Positions 16,948 to 24,904 of a DNA stretch of 64,000 nucleotides are shown piece after piece. The stretch's first letter is position 1, and each line of letters starts with the position of its first letter. Where the stretch lies: positions 744,001-808,000 of the forward strand of contig NZ_FTNY01000002.1 of the NCBI RefSeq assembly GCF_900156575.1, read 5' to 3'. Under the pieces are notes generated by a model. It had not been told where the DNA came from, searched no databases, and saw nothing but the letters and a program-made list of their open reading frames with translations. This DNA is from Chryseobacterium shigense. Its GTDB lineage: Bacteria > Bacteroidota > Bacteroidia > Flavobacteriales > Weeksellaceae. A program made the position numbers and the translations under genes.

Positions 16948-18312
16948 TTATTTGTTTCCAAGGTAAAAATTGATTCCCAGTGCAAACCGGAGCGCCTGAT
17001 CTTTTCTTTTGCCATTTACCAGACCTTCCCAATCATCTTTAAAGCCTATATCATATTGTGACGAAGCCCGTACTGCGGTATTATTCCCGATCATATATTC
17101 AAGTCCGCCCCCCACCTGTCCTTTGTACTGTGGTTTGTATTTTGAAAACATAGCTCCCATTCCACCGTAAACGTATGGACTGAATCTGTATTTCGGGAAC
17201 AAAAGAAATTCGAGATTGAGTTCAGGAACTATGTAATTTTTTTTGATAATATTTTGATTCTCCAATGTAAAATAGCTGCCGCTGGCTTCAATATTGAAAT
17301 TTGGGTTGATAAAATATTTTACCCCTACTTTTCCACCGGCATTCATTTTAGGATTTACATAATCATCTTTGATCTTCTGGGCTTCTATATTGGCAAAAAA
17401 TGACATTTTCTGTCTGTAGTTCTCAGGAAATTTATTCCCCACCGTTCTTCCGACATTTTCCTCCTGCTCTTTGTTGTAATCATTGATCAAACTCTGGTAA
17501 CCCGTTAAGTTTTCAGATGATTTTCCCCATATCTTATCTCTGATGCCTTCAACAATCAGAGATCTTACTGCTTTTTCGATCGCTTCAGTGACAGCAAGCT
17601 GAACGGGTTCATTTTGGGTAAGCCCAACTTCTGCTTCCAGCAGTCTTTCTGTATCGATATATCTGAAAAAGCTTCCGTTCACACTGGTGGAAAGAATTGT
17701 TTTGGAGATATAGACGGTTTTGAGAATTTCACCATTAAGAGTAGATACAGCACGCAGATAAATAGTGATTCTGTCCTGGCGGTATTGGGTAGAAGCCCCT
17801 ATTCCGAAGTATCTTGCTCCCAGGCCTCCGGTCATGACATTGCTGTCGTAAGAGATCACCCCACCTTCCAGAAGAATTCCTGCATAGAGAAGAGGTGGAA
17901 GTGCCTGACTGTTTTTATCAGCGTCTTTCATGTATTCCTGTCTTGTGGACCGGATGATCTGTCTTTCGTTTAAAAGATTGGCAATATTTTCCCTTTCAAT
18001 AGGGATAAACCACCGGCTGTCCTCGAGTGCTTTAATCAAAATGGTGGTGGTCCCTTGTGGAACTGCCGTGCTCCAGTTATTTCCGTTTTCGGACGGTTTA
18101 TACTGGCCGGTCTGATCCCTGAATTTGTACACGCCGATGACAATTTTTTCTTTGGGAAGAGGAAGGTTCCTCAATTCCGCAGTAGAGGGTGTGAGCTCTC
18201 CCATGGTAGATCTTTCGGGATCAGAAGGAAGACCCAGGATGGAACTGCAGGCCTGCATGAAGCACAGCAGAAACGTACAGAAAAAAATTCTGGTGTAAGC
18301 ATAAGTTCTCAT
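16948..18312 (-). CDS. csgG: Curli secretion channel CsgG with C-terminal barrel-like extension
   Basis: 454 residues, against roughly 277 in E. coli. Lipobox MQAC (Cys22). The CsgG domain (about 40-265) shows EKIVIGVYKFRDQTGQYKP near its start and the membrane/periplasmic segments GGVISYDSNVMTGGLGARYFG and DRITIYLRAVSTLNGEIL. CsgG forms the nonameric outer-membrane pore through which curlin is exported. After about residue 300 comes an extra ~155-residue region ending ALRFALGINFYLGNK, with alternating strands typical of an OmpA/OmpW-like 8-stranded barrel. It is fourth in a tight operon. Confidence 0.92.
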   Translation of the reverse strand: MRTYAYTRIFFCTFLLCFMQACSSILGLPSDPERSTMGELTPSTAELRNLPLPKEKIVIGVYKFRDQTGQYKPSENGNNWSTAVPQGTTTILIKALEDSRWFIPIERENIANLLNERQIIRSTRQEYMKDADKNSQALPPLLYAGILLEGGVISYDSNVMTGGLGARYFGIGASTQYRQDRITIYLRAVSTLNGEILKTVYISKTILSTSVNGSFFRYIDTERLLEAEVGLTQNEPVQLAVTEAIEKAVRSLIVEGIRDKIWGKSSENLTGYQSLINDYNKEQEENVGRTVGNKFPENYRQKMSFFANIEAQKIKDDYVNPKMNAGGKVGVKYFINPNFNIEASGSYFTLENQNIIKKNYIVPELNLEFLLFPKYRFSPYVYGGMGAMFSKYKPQYKGQVGGGLEYMIGNNTAVRASSQYDIGFKDDWEGLVNGKRKDQALRFALGINFYLGNK

Positions 18313-18337
18313 GGTAAGTTTGGTTTTTAGTTATTTT

Positions 18338-18748
18338 TTATTTTGGAATCACGATCTCGGACTGATCGCCTGAACTGGTATCCAAAATATTGATCAAAAG
18401 TCCCTGAGCTGTTGTAGTGATCTGGAGATAAAGTGATCCGAAAAGATAATTTCCTGGCTTTAAACTACCCTCCCCGAACTGATCTTCAAACAGTTTCCTG
18501 GACAACTCACTCAGCACCTGCCGATTGATACTCTGGCTGAAACTGTCGAGCGAATTAACATTATCGAGCAAACTGCTGTAATCATTTTTTTCATCAAACT
18601 GATTCTGAGCATTTGCTGAACTTAAAAGCCACTGGTAATTAAAGGTATCACCTCCGAATGCCGGATTGACAGGCTTATAAACGAGCTGCTGAGATTTTCC
18701 GGAGAAAATACCCGCAATAAAGATTAAAATAAGGATAAAGGTTTTCAT
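18338..18748 (-). CDS. csgF: Curli assembly protein CsgF
   Basis: 136 residues with signal peptide. Just after cleavage it has the CsgF hallmark VNPAFGGDTFNYQWLLSSAN, the segment that plugs the CsgG pore and forms the second constriction. CsgF couples CsgG to the surface nucleator CsgB. It lies between csgE and csgG with 11- and 25-bp gaps. Length agrees with the family. Confidence 0.93.
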   Translation of the reverse strand: MKTFILILIFIAGIFSGKSQQLVYKPVNPAFGGDTFNYQWLLSSANAQNQFDEKNDYSSLLDNVNSLDSFSQSINRQVLSELSRKLFEDQFGEGSLKPGNYLFGSLYLQITTTAQGLLINILDTSSGDQSEIVIPK

Positions 18749-18759
18749 GGCGGACGTTT

Positions 18760-19494
18760 TTAGTAGATAAATTCATTTTTGATAAGGTTTTTCTTTGCAT
18801 TAAATTCTTTGATATATTTTAAGCTGGCTGCCAGCTGTTCATTCAAGTAATCTTCGTTGGGATTGGTCATAAAACTGTAAATTACTTTGTCATCCATCTG
18901 GATGCTGATCTGGCCGCTGGTGCCACGAAGAGGAAGTTCGGAAATCGTAACTGCTCCACTGCTTTTATCGGACATCTGACTGTACTGCATGTAAAAAATG
19001 TCATAAAAGTCTTTTCCTACTTTTGTTTTAGTCTCATCAATGGTAAGTCCTTTGAGCTCGAATACAGCATCTTCTTCCACCTTAGCTGTTTTTTTTTTGA
19101 ATAGATCGTTGTTGATTTCCAGGCTGTCTTTAGCCATCATCTTCTGGGTCTCTTCATCTCTTACATACAGAAAAACTTTGAGGGCATCTTTAGGTTCAAG
19201 ATTGACATTGATCTCAGATAAAACCTTTACTTCATTGGGATTCATAGAGAATTTCCCGCTTTGCTGGTTGTTGGAAAGATTTCCTGATTTTCCTTTTTTT
19301 ATGGAAATCAACAGATAATTCAGTTCTTTATAAACCTGGGTATTGTTGGTGATCACAGCTTTCAGTCTGATCTGATTTTCGAGAATGCTTCTTTCTATTC
19401 TGGCATTCACTTTTTTATCTTCCTGCCCTTTAACCATTGCAGACAGGAAGACAAATAAAGTGCACAAGCTCAAAGAATATAAAAATTTCATCAC
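18760..19494 (-). CDS. csgE: CsgE with an N-terminal CsgH-like domain
   Basis: 244 residues, about twice the length of E. coli CsgE. After a signal peptide (ending VKGQ), residues about 25-130 look like the immunoglobulin-like curlin chaperone CsgH/CsgC: YLLISIKKGKSGNLSNNQQSG, then LEPKDALKVFLYVRDEE. Residues about 140-244 are CsgE proper (LKGLTIDETKTKVGKDFYDIF ... NEQLAASLKYIKEF), the periplasmic cap that delivers curlin to CsgG. The gene starts 7 bp after csgB. The CsgE call is firm; the CsgH-like call is by eye. Confidence 0.88.
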   Translation of the reverse strand: MMKFLYSLSLCTLFVFLSAMVKGQEDKKVNARIERSILENQIRLKAVITNNTQVYKELNYLLISIKKGKSGNLSNNQQSGKFSMNPNEVKVLSEINVNLEPKDALKVFLYVRDEETQKMMAKDSLEINNDLFKKKTAKVEEDAVFELKGLTIDETKTKVGKDFYDIFYMQYSQMSDKSSGAVTISELPLRGTSGQISIQMDDKVIYSFMTNPNEDYLNEQLAASLKYIKEFNAKKNLIKNEFIY

Positions 19495-19501
19495 GTGTGT
19501 T

Positions 19502-19906
19502 TTAATAATTTCTCATGAAAATCGTTTTGTTATCCCCCTTTACACTGATCTGCATTCCGTCTGAGACCGTGTTGCTTCCGGTAATATCAATGATATTGTT
19601 GTTTCCCTGTGTACTAATGGTCGTCTTGGATTCTTTATCCGTAAATGAATTCATGAAATAAAGAGTATTGTAATCTCCTAGTTGTTGGACGGCAATATTG
19701 GTTTTCGCGTTAAGAGAAAGTTCCGCGTTGTTTTGATTGCCTATCTGAATAATATTGGAGCCATAAAGTCCCTGCTCTGTCTGTTGTTTTGAAAGAAGAT
19801 CAAGAACTGTACTGCTGTTGACCCGGTCCCAGTCTATCTGTTGTGCATGTACGAGCAGTACTGCGAAAAGTGTAAAGGCACCCCACCTCAATTTCAACAT
19901 GGTCAT
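19502..19906 (-). CDS. csgB: Minor curlin / nucleator CsgB-like
   Basis: 134 residues with a signal peptide ending LLVHAQ, then Asn/Gln-rich strands with curlin spacing: IIQIGNQNNAELSL, VQQLGDYNTLYFM, ISTQGNNNIIDITG. Repeats are fewer and more degenerate than in the csgA product, the pattern expected of the nucleating subunit. It heads the csgB-E-F-G-lipoprotein operon and has its own promoter-like region (19917-19982), separated from csgA by a terminator. It could instead be another accessory curlin. Confidence 0.78.
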   Translation of the reverse strand: MTMLKLRWGAFTLFAVLLVHAQQIDWDRVNSSTVLDLLSKQQTEQGLYGSNIIQIGNQNNAELSLNAKTNIAVQQLGDYNTLYFMNSFTDKESKTTISTQGNNNIIDITGSNTVSDGMQISVKGDNKTIFMRNY

Positions 19907-19916
19907 TAATTTTTAA

Positions 19917-19982
19917 TAAAGGTACATGAATAGAGTATTTGGAAAAACACGCCCAGCAGGTACATCTGTAAAATCACGGTTT
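19917..19982 (-). promoter_or_regulatory. csgB promoter region with two conserved upstream boxes
   Basis: Minus-strand -7-like element TACCTTTA at 19917-19924. Upstream are a GCGTGTTTTT box (its CACG on the plus strand at 19948-19951) and an AAACCGTGATTT box (19971-19982). Both boxes lie at exactly the same distances from the -7 element as in the csgA promoter. Confidence 0.6.
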
Positions 19983-20008
19983 CCGGGTATGCTGATCATT
20001 CTAAAGCT

Positions 20009-20041
20009 TAAAAAAGGAGAAAACCGCAGCTTCTCCTTTTA
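20009..20041 (-). terminator. Intrinsic terminator between csgA and csgB
   Basis: AAAAGGAGAA (20012-20021) and TTCTCCTTTT (20031-20040) make a 10-bp stem; on the minus strand it is followed by a T run. It lies 22 bp past the csgA stop, so csgA is mostly a monocistronic message. Confidence 0.85.
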
Positions 20042-20062
20042 TTGTTGATTACAGTTCATTGA

Positions 20063-20881
20063 TTAATTGGATTGGTTGACTACCATTGAGTTTCCGTTAC
20101 CCATCTGGGTTCCTACATGAATGTGAGAGTCTCCGCTTTGAGCTACCCAGGTAAAGTTATTATTTCCCATCTGAACATCCACTGCTGTATTGGAGTCTCC
20201 TAGTTGAAGTTGATAAAGCTGATTACCATTTCCCACCTGCGCTCCTATCGCTGTATTATCATCACCCATCTGAACTGAAGCGGCAATATTGTTGTTACCA
20301 GCCTGATCATGGGTGGCATTGTTGTCATTACCATCCTGATATTGTACCAAAAGGTTGTCATTACCGACCTGAAGACCGCTTGCTTCATTTCTTCTTCCAA
20401 GCTGAACCTGATAAGCATCGTTACCGTTACCTAACTGAATTGCAGAAGCATCATTTCTTCTTCCATCCTGATATTGTACTACTACGTTTCCTACACCCAA
20501 CTGTAAAGAAGAGGTTTCGTTTCTTCTTCCGATCTGAGTTTGTTCTGTAGAATTAAAGGCACCAAGCTGCCAGGTTACTGCAGAATTTCTGTTTCCTGTC
20601 TGGCTTACCTCATTTGTATTCCCAAGACCAGTCTGGTCTACATCAATAGAGTTTCTGTTTCCGATACTTTCGGCGGTATTAACATTCAGAATACCGATCT
20701 GATCAATATCTGCCGTATTACGGTTTCCATCCTGCATTAAAGTATTGATATTCAAAAGACCTGTCTGATCAACAGTAGCAACATTCAAGTTTCCAATCTG
20801 GGCAGTAAGATCAATATTTGATTGTGCGAAGCTGAAACTCATGGCCATTAGTGTAAACACACCTGTGATAAAGTTTTTCAT
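20063..20881 (-). CDS. csgA: Major curlin subunit CsgA
   Basis: 272 residues. After a signal peptide (ending SFSFAQ) come eleven head-to-tail units of exactly 22 residues from about residue 28 to the end. Each is a strand-turn-strand with two Q-x-G-x-x-N half repeats, for example QDGNRNTADIDQIGILNVNT. This is the amyloid core of curli. E. coli CsgA has five repeats, so the fibre subunit here is about twice as tall. Units 5-7 carry RR in place of the usual small residues (QIGRRNE, QDGRRND, QLGRRNE). It has its own promoter and terminator. Confidence 0.93.
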   Translation of the reverse strand: MKNFITGVFTLMAMSFSFAQSNIDLTAQIGNLNVATVDQTGLLNINTLMQDGNRNTADIDQIGILNVNTAESIGNRNSIDVDQTGLGNTNEVSQTGNRNSAVTWQLGAFNSTEQTQIGRRNETSSLQLGVGNVVVQYQDGRRNDASAIQLGNGNDAYQVQLGRRNEASGLQVGNDNLLVQYQDGNDNNATHDQAGNNNIAASVQMGDDNTAIGAQVGNGNQLYQLQLGDSNTAVDVQMGNNNFTWVAQSGDSHIHVGTQMGNGNSMVVNQSN

Positions 20882-20912
20882 TTTGATAAAAATTAATTGG
20901 TTAATAGTATGA

Positions 20913-20978
20913 CAAAGGTATAGGCTAAACGTAAGCGAGAAACCACGGCTAAAGTGTAAATTTTAAAAATCACGGTTT
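20913..20978 (-). promoter_or_regulatory. csgA promoter region with two conserved upstream boxes
   Basis: -7 element TACCTTTG on the minus strand at 20913-20920, with no TTG at 17-23 bp. Instead there is a GCCGTGGTTT box (plus-strand CACG at 20944-20947) and an AAACCGTGATTT box (20967-20978), at the same offsets as in front of csgB. Further upstream to 21230 the spacer holds GTAAC...GTTAC and no gene. Confidence 0.62.
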
Positions 20979-21218
20979 ACCGTTCCGGATGTAACTGTTT
21001 ACAGTTTTGCCAGGGTAACGTGTTTCGGTTACGTAAAAATACGGTACAACATCACCTTGATTTACAAATAAATATATTAAATAACTCTAATTTTAGTAAA
21101 TAGAAATAATATTCATTTTCTCCACCTTGAATTTTTAAATCTTTAAATTTTTGAATCTTAAATCTTTCTCAATGGTTAATTAATGTTAATGCCTATTCTT
21201 TTCTTCGGTATATATTGC

Positions 21219-21226
21219 TAAATTTG
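21219..21226 (+). promoter_or_regulatory. -7 element (TAAATTTG) directly in front of the Nudix gene
   Basis: An exact TAnnTTTG match ending 4 bp before the ATG at 21231. If used, the message would be leaderless or nearly so. No clear -33 TTG. Confidence 0.45.
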
Positions 21227-21230
21227 AGCT

Positions 21231-21860
21231 ATGGAAAGTTTTGGAAAAGATTTATTGAGGAAAATTACAAATGTAGAACTACCCGGAGTAGATGCTCATG
21301 GGGTATTTTCACCGCCTTCCCGCCCCGTATTTACGTATGACGAAGTACTGGCAAAAAATCCAAAATTTGCCGCGGTAAATATCGTATTGTATTTAAAAGA
21401 CGATGAATGGTATTTCCCACTGATCCAGAGAACCATTAACGAACATGACAGACACAGTGGACAAATTTCCCTGCCAGGCGGCAAACGTGAAGAAATGGAC
21501 AGAGATTTTGCAGAAACGGCTGTTCGTGAAACTTCGGAAGAGATTGGGATAGATAAGCATTATATGAGAGTGATCAGAGAAATGTCTCCTATCTATGTTC
21601 CGCCAAGTAATTTTTATGTATACCCTTATATTTCGTATACTAAAAAGAACCCACTTTTCGTTCTTCAACAAAGCGAGGCCGTAGAAACTATAGAATTTCC
21701 TATTACTTCTTTCCTCAGCCTTCCGGATAATCCTGAAATGATGGAACTTCCAAGTACAGCCGGACATGAAGTCCCGGTCATTAATTTCAACGGATATATT
21801 ATCTGGGGTGCTACAGCGATGATATTGAGTGAGTTTAGCCAGTTGTTGAAAAAAATGTAA
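21231..21860 (+). CDS. Nudix hydrolase, CoA pyrophosphatase type
   Basis: 209 residues with a complete Nudix box, GGKREEMDRDFAETAVRETS then EEIG (about residues 83-106), preceded by the CoA-pyrophosphatase signature HSGQISLPGG. Family members cleave CoA to 3',5'-ADP and phosphopantetheine. It is followed at 27 bp by an acyltransferase, then a lipoprotein and mpl, in what looks like one operon. CoA as substrate is inferred from the UPF0035-type motif. Confidence 0.85.
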   Translation: MESFGKDLLRKITNVELPGVDAHGVFSPPSRPVFTYDEVLAKNPKFAAVNIVLYLKDDEWYFPLIQRTINEHDRHSGQISLPGGKREEMDRDFAETAVRETSEEIGIDKHYMRVIREMSPIYVPPSNFYVYPYISYTKKNPLFVLQQSEAVETIEFPITSFLSLPDNPEMMELPSTAGHEVPVINFNGYIIWGATAMILSEFSQLLKKM

Positions 21861-21887
21861 CTTTGCACTACCGTGTTTAATAGAGAA

Positions 21888-22694
21888 ATGGCGAAGAAAA
21901 ATATTTTCACCGATGCATTCGGAACACCTTATTTTTTAAAAAGGTTAATCATTTTTATTTTAGGAATTGTATCCTACAGAAGGTTCAACGGCTTTAATAA
22001 ACTGAAGATAACCGGTACGGAACACCTTGTGGATCTCCCCGATTCCAATGTGCTTTTTGTATGTAACCATCAGACCTACTTTGCAGATGTAGCAGCCATG
22101 TATCATGCATTCTGTGCTGTAAATAACGGATATCTGGACACCATCAAAAATCCGATCTATCTGCTCAATCCCAAGATCGATTTTTATTATGTAGCAGCAG
22201 AAGAAACCATGAATAAAGGAATTCTTCCCAAGATCTTCAAGATCGCGGGTGCTGTAACGGTAAAGAGAACCTGGAGAGCAGAAGGTAAAAATGTCAACAG
22301 AATGGTAGATCTTACCGAAGTAGACAATATTATGAAAGCCTTAGACAACGGCTGGGTAGCTACTTTCCCTCAAGGTACTACTTCTGCCTTTGCACAAGGA
22401 CGAAGAGGAACGGCCAAATTGGTTAAGAACCAACGCCCTATCGTAATCCCTATCAAGATCAACGGTTTCAGAAGGGCATTTGACAAGAAAGGCCTCCGGG
22501 TAAAGGTAACAGGCGTAAAACCTACCATGGAGTTCAAACCCCCTCTGGATATCGATTACGATAATGAAAAAGCGCCTGAAATTTTATTGAAGATTATGAC
22601 TGCCATTGAGCAGACAGAAGATTTCAATGTATTGCACAATTATGATGAAGAACTTAAAGCTAAAAAATTAGAACAAAAAGATTCAAATCATTAA
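21888..22694 (+). CDS. 1-acyl-glycerol-3-phosphate acyltransferase (PlsC-like), variant motif
   Basis: 268 residues from the ATG at 21888; a GTG five codons upstream is possible but less likely. Hydrophobic N-terminus, then the acyltransferase block 1 as VCNHQTYFADV, where His and Asp are separated by five residues instead of the usual four, and block III as ATFPQGTTS, where EGT is replaced by QGT. These changes may alter the acceptor. The likely role is membrane phospholipid acylation at the inner membrane. Confidence 0.8.
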   Translation: MAKKNIFTDAFGTPYFLKRLIIFILGIVSYRRFNGFNKLKITGTEHLVDLPDSNVLFVCNHQTYFADVAAMYHAFCAVNNGYLDTIKNPIYLLNPKIDFYYVAAEETMNKGILPKIFKIAGAVTVKRTWRAEGKNVNRMVDLTEVDNIMKALDNGWVATFPQGTTSAFAQGRRGTAKLVKNQRPIVIPIKINGFRRAFDKKGLRVKVTGVKPTMEFKPPLDIDYDNEKAPEILLKIMTAIEQTEDFNVLHNYDEELKAKKLEQKDSNH

Positions 22695-22707
22695 AGTAAG
22701 TAAAATT

Positions 22708-23148
22708 ATGAACAAAATATTAGGGATCTTATTCGCGGTCATAGTATTAGTTTCGTGCAACAGCCAGAAAGTATATTCAGATTTTGATATCAGCTATTCC
22801 AGAAACGGAGGTATTAGCCCCGTATATGAAAACCTGCTGATCAAAGGCAACAATGCACATTATTCTTTTGAAGGGCATGGTAAAAAGCACAAACAGGATT
22901 TCAAAATCTCAAATGAAGATTTAAAGAAACTGGACCAGGCCCTTTCCCAAAACAATTTCAGAAGGATCGAGGAAGACCGTAAAAAGCTGTATGATAATGT
23001 TACCACTTCTATCAATATAAAAAAGGGGCCCAATGAAGGAAGTAAAACAGATGCCAGCATGGTCATGCCGAATTTTACTACAAACTGGGCCAACATTCTG
23101 GGTACTTTCCAGGAGATTATTAATAACAATGTAAAAAACAATAAATAA
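22708..23148 (+). CDS. Small lipoprotein, unknown function
   Basis: 146 residues: signal peptide with lipobox LVSCN (Cys17) and a basic, Lys-rich mature part of about 130 residues (YSRNGGISPVYENLLIKGNN ...). I do not recognise the family. It sits between the acyltransferase (13 bp upstream) and mpl (2 bp downstream), so it is certainly within the same operon. An envelope location is clear; the role is not. Confidence 0.8.
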   Translation: MNKILGILFAVIVLVSCNSQKVYSDFDISYSRNGGISPVYENLLIKGNNAHYSFEGHGKKHKQDFKISNEDLKKLDQALSQNNFRRIEEDRKKLYDNVTTSINIKKGPNEGSKTDASMVMPNFTTNWANILGTFQEIINNNVKNNK

Positions 23149-23150
23149 AG

Positions 23151-24488
23151 TTGAAAACCCACTTCATTGCTATCGGCGGAAGCGCCATGCATAATCTTGC
23201 TATTGCGTTAAAAGACAAAGGATATCAGGTTACAGGTTCGGATGATGCTATTTTTGAGCCCTCAAAATCCAGATTGGAAAAGAAAGGAATTCTGCCTCAG
23301 GAAATGGGCTGGTTTCCGGAGAAGATCACAACGGATATTGATGCTATTATCCTTGGAATGCATGCACACCAGGACAATCCTGAGCTGGCAAGAGCAAAAG
23401 AACTGGGTTTAAAAATTTATTCATATCCTGAATTTCTTTACGAACAGTCGAAAAACAAAACAAGGGTAGTCATCGCCGGATCACACGGTAAAACAACGAT
23501 TACTTCAATGATTCTTCATGTGTTGAACTTTCACCAGAAAGATGTAGATTTTATGGTGGGGGCACAGCTGGAAGGATTTGACTGCATGGTAAAACTCACC
23601 CAGGACAATGACTTCATGGTATTGGAAGGGGATGAATACCTTTCCTCTCCCATTGATCTGCGTTCAAAGTTTCTTTTGTACCAACCGAATATCGCTTTAA
23701 TGAGTGGTATCGCATGGGACCACATCAATGTATTTAAAACTTTCGATGACTATATCGAGCAGTTCAGAAAATTTGTAGCGAGCATTACCGCCGGTGGTGT
23801 TCTGGTCTACAATGAAGAAGATGCAGAAGTCGTAAAAGTAGTGGAATCAGCTGAAAATTATTTCAGAAAAATCCCTTATAAAACGCCTGAATATGAGATC
23901 AGCAACGGAAAAGTTTATCTGAAAACCGAAATGGGTGATGTTCCTCTTTCTGTTTTTGGAGCCCATAATCTGCTGAATATGGAAGGGGCAAGACATATCT
24001 GCCGCCAGCTGGGAATTATGGATGAGGATTTCTATGAAGCTATTATGAGTTTCAAAGGGGCTTCCAAACGTCTTGAAAAAGTGGAAAGAGAAGATCAGGG
24101 AACGCTGTATAAAGATTTCGCTCACGCACCGAGTAAAGTAAAGGCGGCGGTAAAAGCTTTCTGTGAACAGTTTAAAAAGGAAAAGAAATATGGTTTTCTG
24201 GAACTTCATACCTATTCAAGTTTAAACCCTGTTTTTCTGGAACAATATGATCACGCTATGGATGGGTTGGACGAAGCCGTAGTTTTCTATTCTGAAGATG
24301 CTTTAAAGATCAAAAGAATGGATCCTATTTCCCCAGAACTGATCAAAGAGAAATTTAAAAATGAAGGATTAAGAGTATTTACCAACGCGGAAGAACTTCA
24401 TGCATATTGGGAAACTCTGGACAAGACACATGGAGTATTCCTTATGATGAGTTCGGGTAACTTTGGTGGATTGGATCTAACAAAATAA
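23151..24488 (+). CDS. mpl: Mpl: UDP-MurNAc:L-alanyl-gamma-D-glutamyl-meso-DAP ligase
   Basis: 445 residues from a TTG start 2 bp after the preceding stop. Mur ligase family: N-terminal UDP-binding domain (FIAIGGSAMHNLAIALKDKG), ATP P-loop GSHGKTT (about residue 107), central motif LEGDEYLSSPIDLRSKF and Mur C-terminal domain (KDFAHAPSKVKAAVKAF). Mpl recycles murein tripeptide onto UDP-MurNAc. It differs from MurC by the GDEY...D substrate loop and length. An intrinsic terminator follows directly. Confidence 0.9.
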   Translation: MKTHFIAIGGSAMHNLAIALKDKGYQVTGSDDAIFEPSKSRLEKKGILPQEMGWFPEKITTDIDAIILGMHAHQDNPELARAKELGLKIYSYPEFLYEQSKNKTRVVIAGSHGKTTITSMILHVLNFHQKDVDFMVGAQLEGFDCMVKLTQDNDFMVLEGDEYLSSPIDLRSKFLLYQPNIALMSGIAWDHINVFKTFDDYIEQFRKFVASITAGGVLVYNEEDAEVVKVVESAENYFRKIPYKTPEYEISNGKVYLKTEMGDVPLSVFGAHNLLNMEGARHICRQLGIMDEDFYEAIMSFKGASKRLEKVEREDQGTLYKDFAHAPSKVKAAVKAFCEQFKKEKKYGFLELHTYSSLNPVFLEQYDHAMDGLDEAVVFYSEDALKIKRMDPISPELIKEKFKNEGLRVFTNAEELHAYWETLDKTHGVFLMMSSGNFGGLDLTK

Positions 24489-24501
24489 CAACTATTAATA
24501 A

Positions 24502-24540
24502 AATAAGCCTTTCAGATTTTCTGAAAGGCTTATTCTTTTC
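24502..24540 (+). terminator. Terminator of the mpl operon, shared with the convergent HTH gene
   Basis: A 14-bp perfect stem AATAAGCCTTTCAG / CTGAAAGGCTTATT with loop ATTTT, then TCTTTTC. Its symmetric A/T flanks let it also serve the minus-strand HTH gene that ends at 24539. Confidence 0.85.
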
Positions 24541-24868
24541 AATTATTTTTCAAAGCAAATATCTTTTTCCATTTCGACACTGTATTCCTACTTAGTTTAA
24601 ATAGATTAGCGGTCTGCCGATTATTAAGTTGATTTGATATCTGATATTTTAAAATCTTTTTAATGCTTTCTTCGTCATAAGAGCGCAATCTCTGATTAAA
24701 AAAATTGGTTTCTTTATTTTGATGGTTAAAAATCATATTATTGATCTTGATCAGGTCAAGGGAGTTCTTGATTTTTTTTGAAAGTAAATCTTCAAATTCT
24801 TCTTTTTTTTCAGGAAAATTTCTTTCAATCAGATCATTATAAATTTTAGTGTAGTTGGGTTGATTCAT
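24539..24868 (-). CDS. Small HTH protein, transposase-like helix-turn-helix
   Basis: 109 residues from the ATG at 24866-24868 (MNQPNYTKIYNDLIERNF). A helical N-terminus is followed by a C-terminal helix-turn-helix (NNRQTANLFKLSRNTVSKWKKIF, roughly residues 80-103) of the type in IS3-family OrfA proteins. No catalytic transposase domain or terminal repeats are present. I recall many copies of this protein in Chryseobacterium genomes, usually beside the partner encoded next. A DNA-binding regulator is likely. Confidence 0.75.
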   Translation of the reverse strand: MNQPNYTKIYNDLIERNFPEKKEEFEDLLSKKIKNSLDLIKINNMIFNHQNKETNFFNQRLRSYDEESIKKILKYQISNQLNNRQTANLFKLSRNTVSKWKKIFALKNN

Positions 24869-24904
24869 ATGGTACAATTTATTTTGGGTGCATTGGTGAT
24901 GTTA

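Noticed and set aside
20063-20881. Periodic 66-bp repetition as a CRISPR array
   Set aside because: The period is a 22-residue coding repeat of CsgA; no conserved direct repeat with variable spacers exists.
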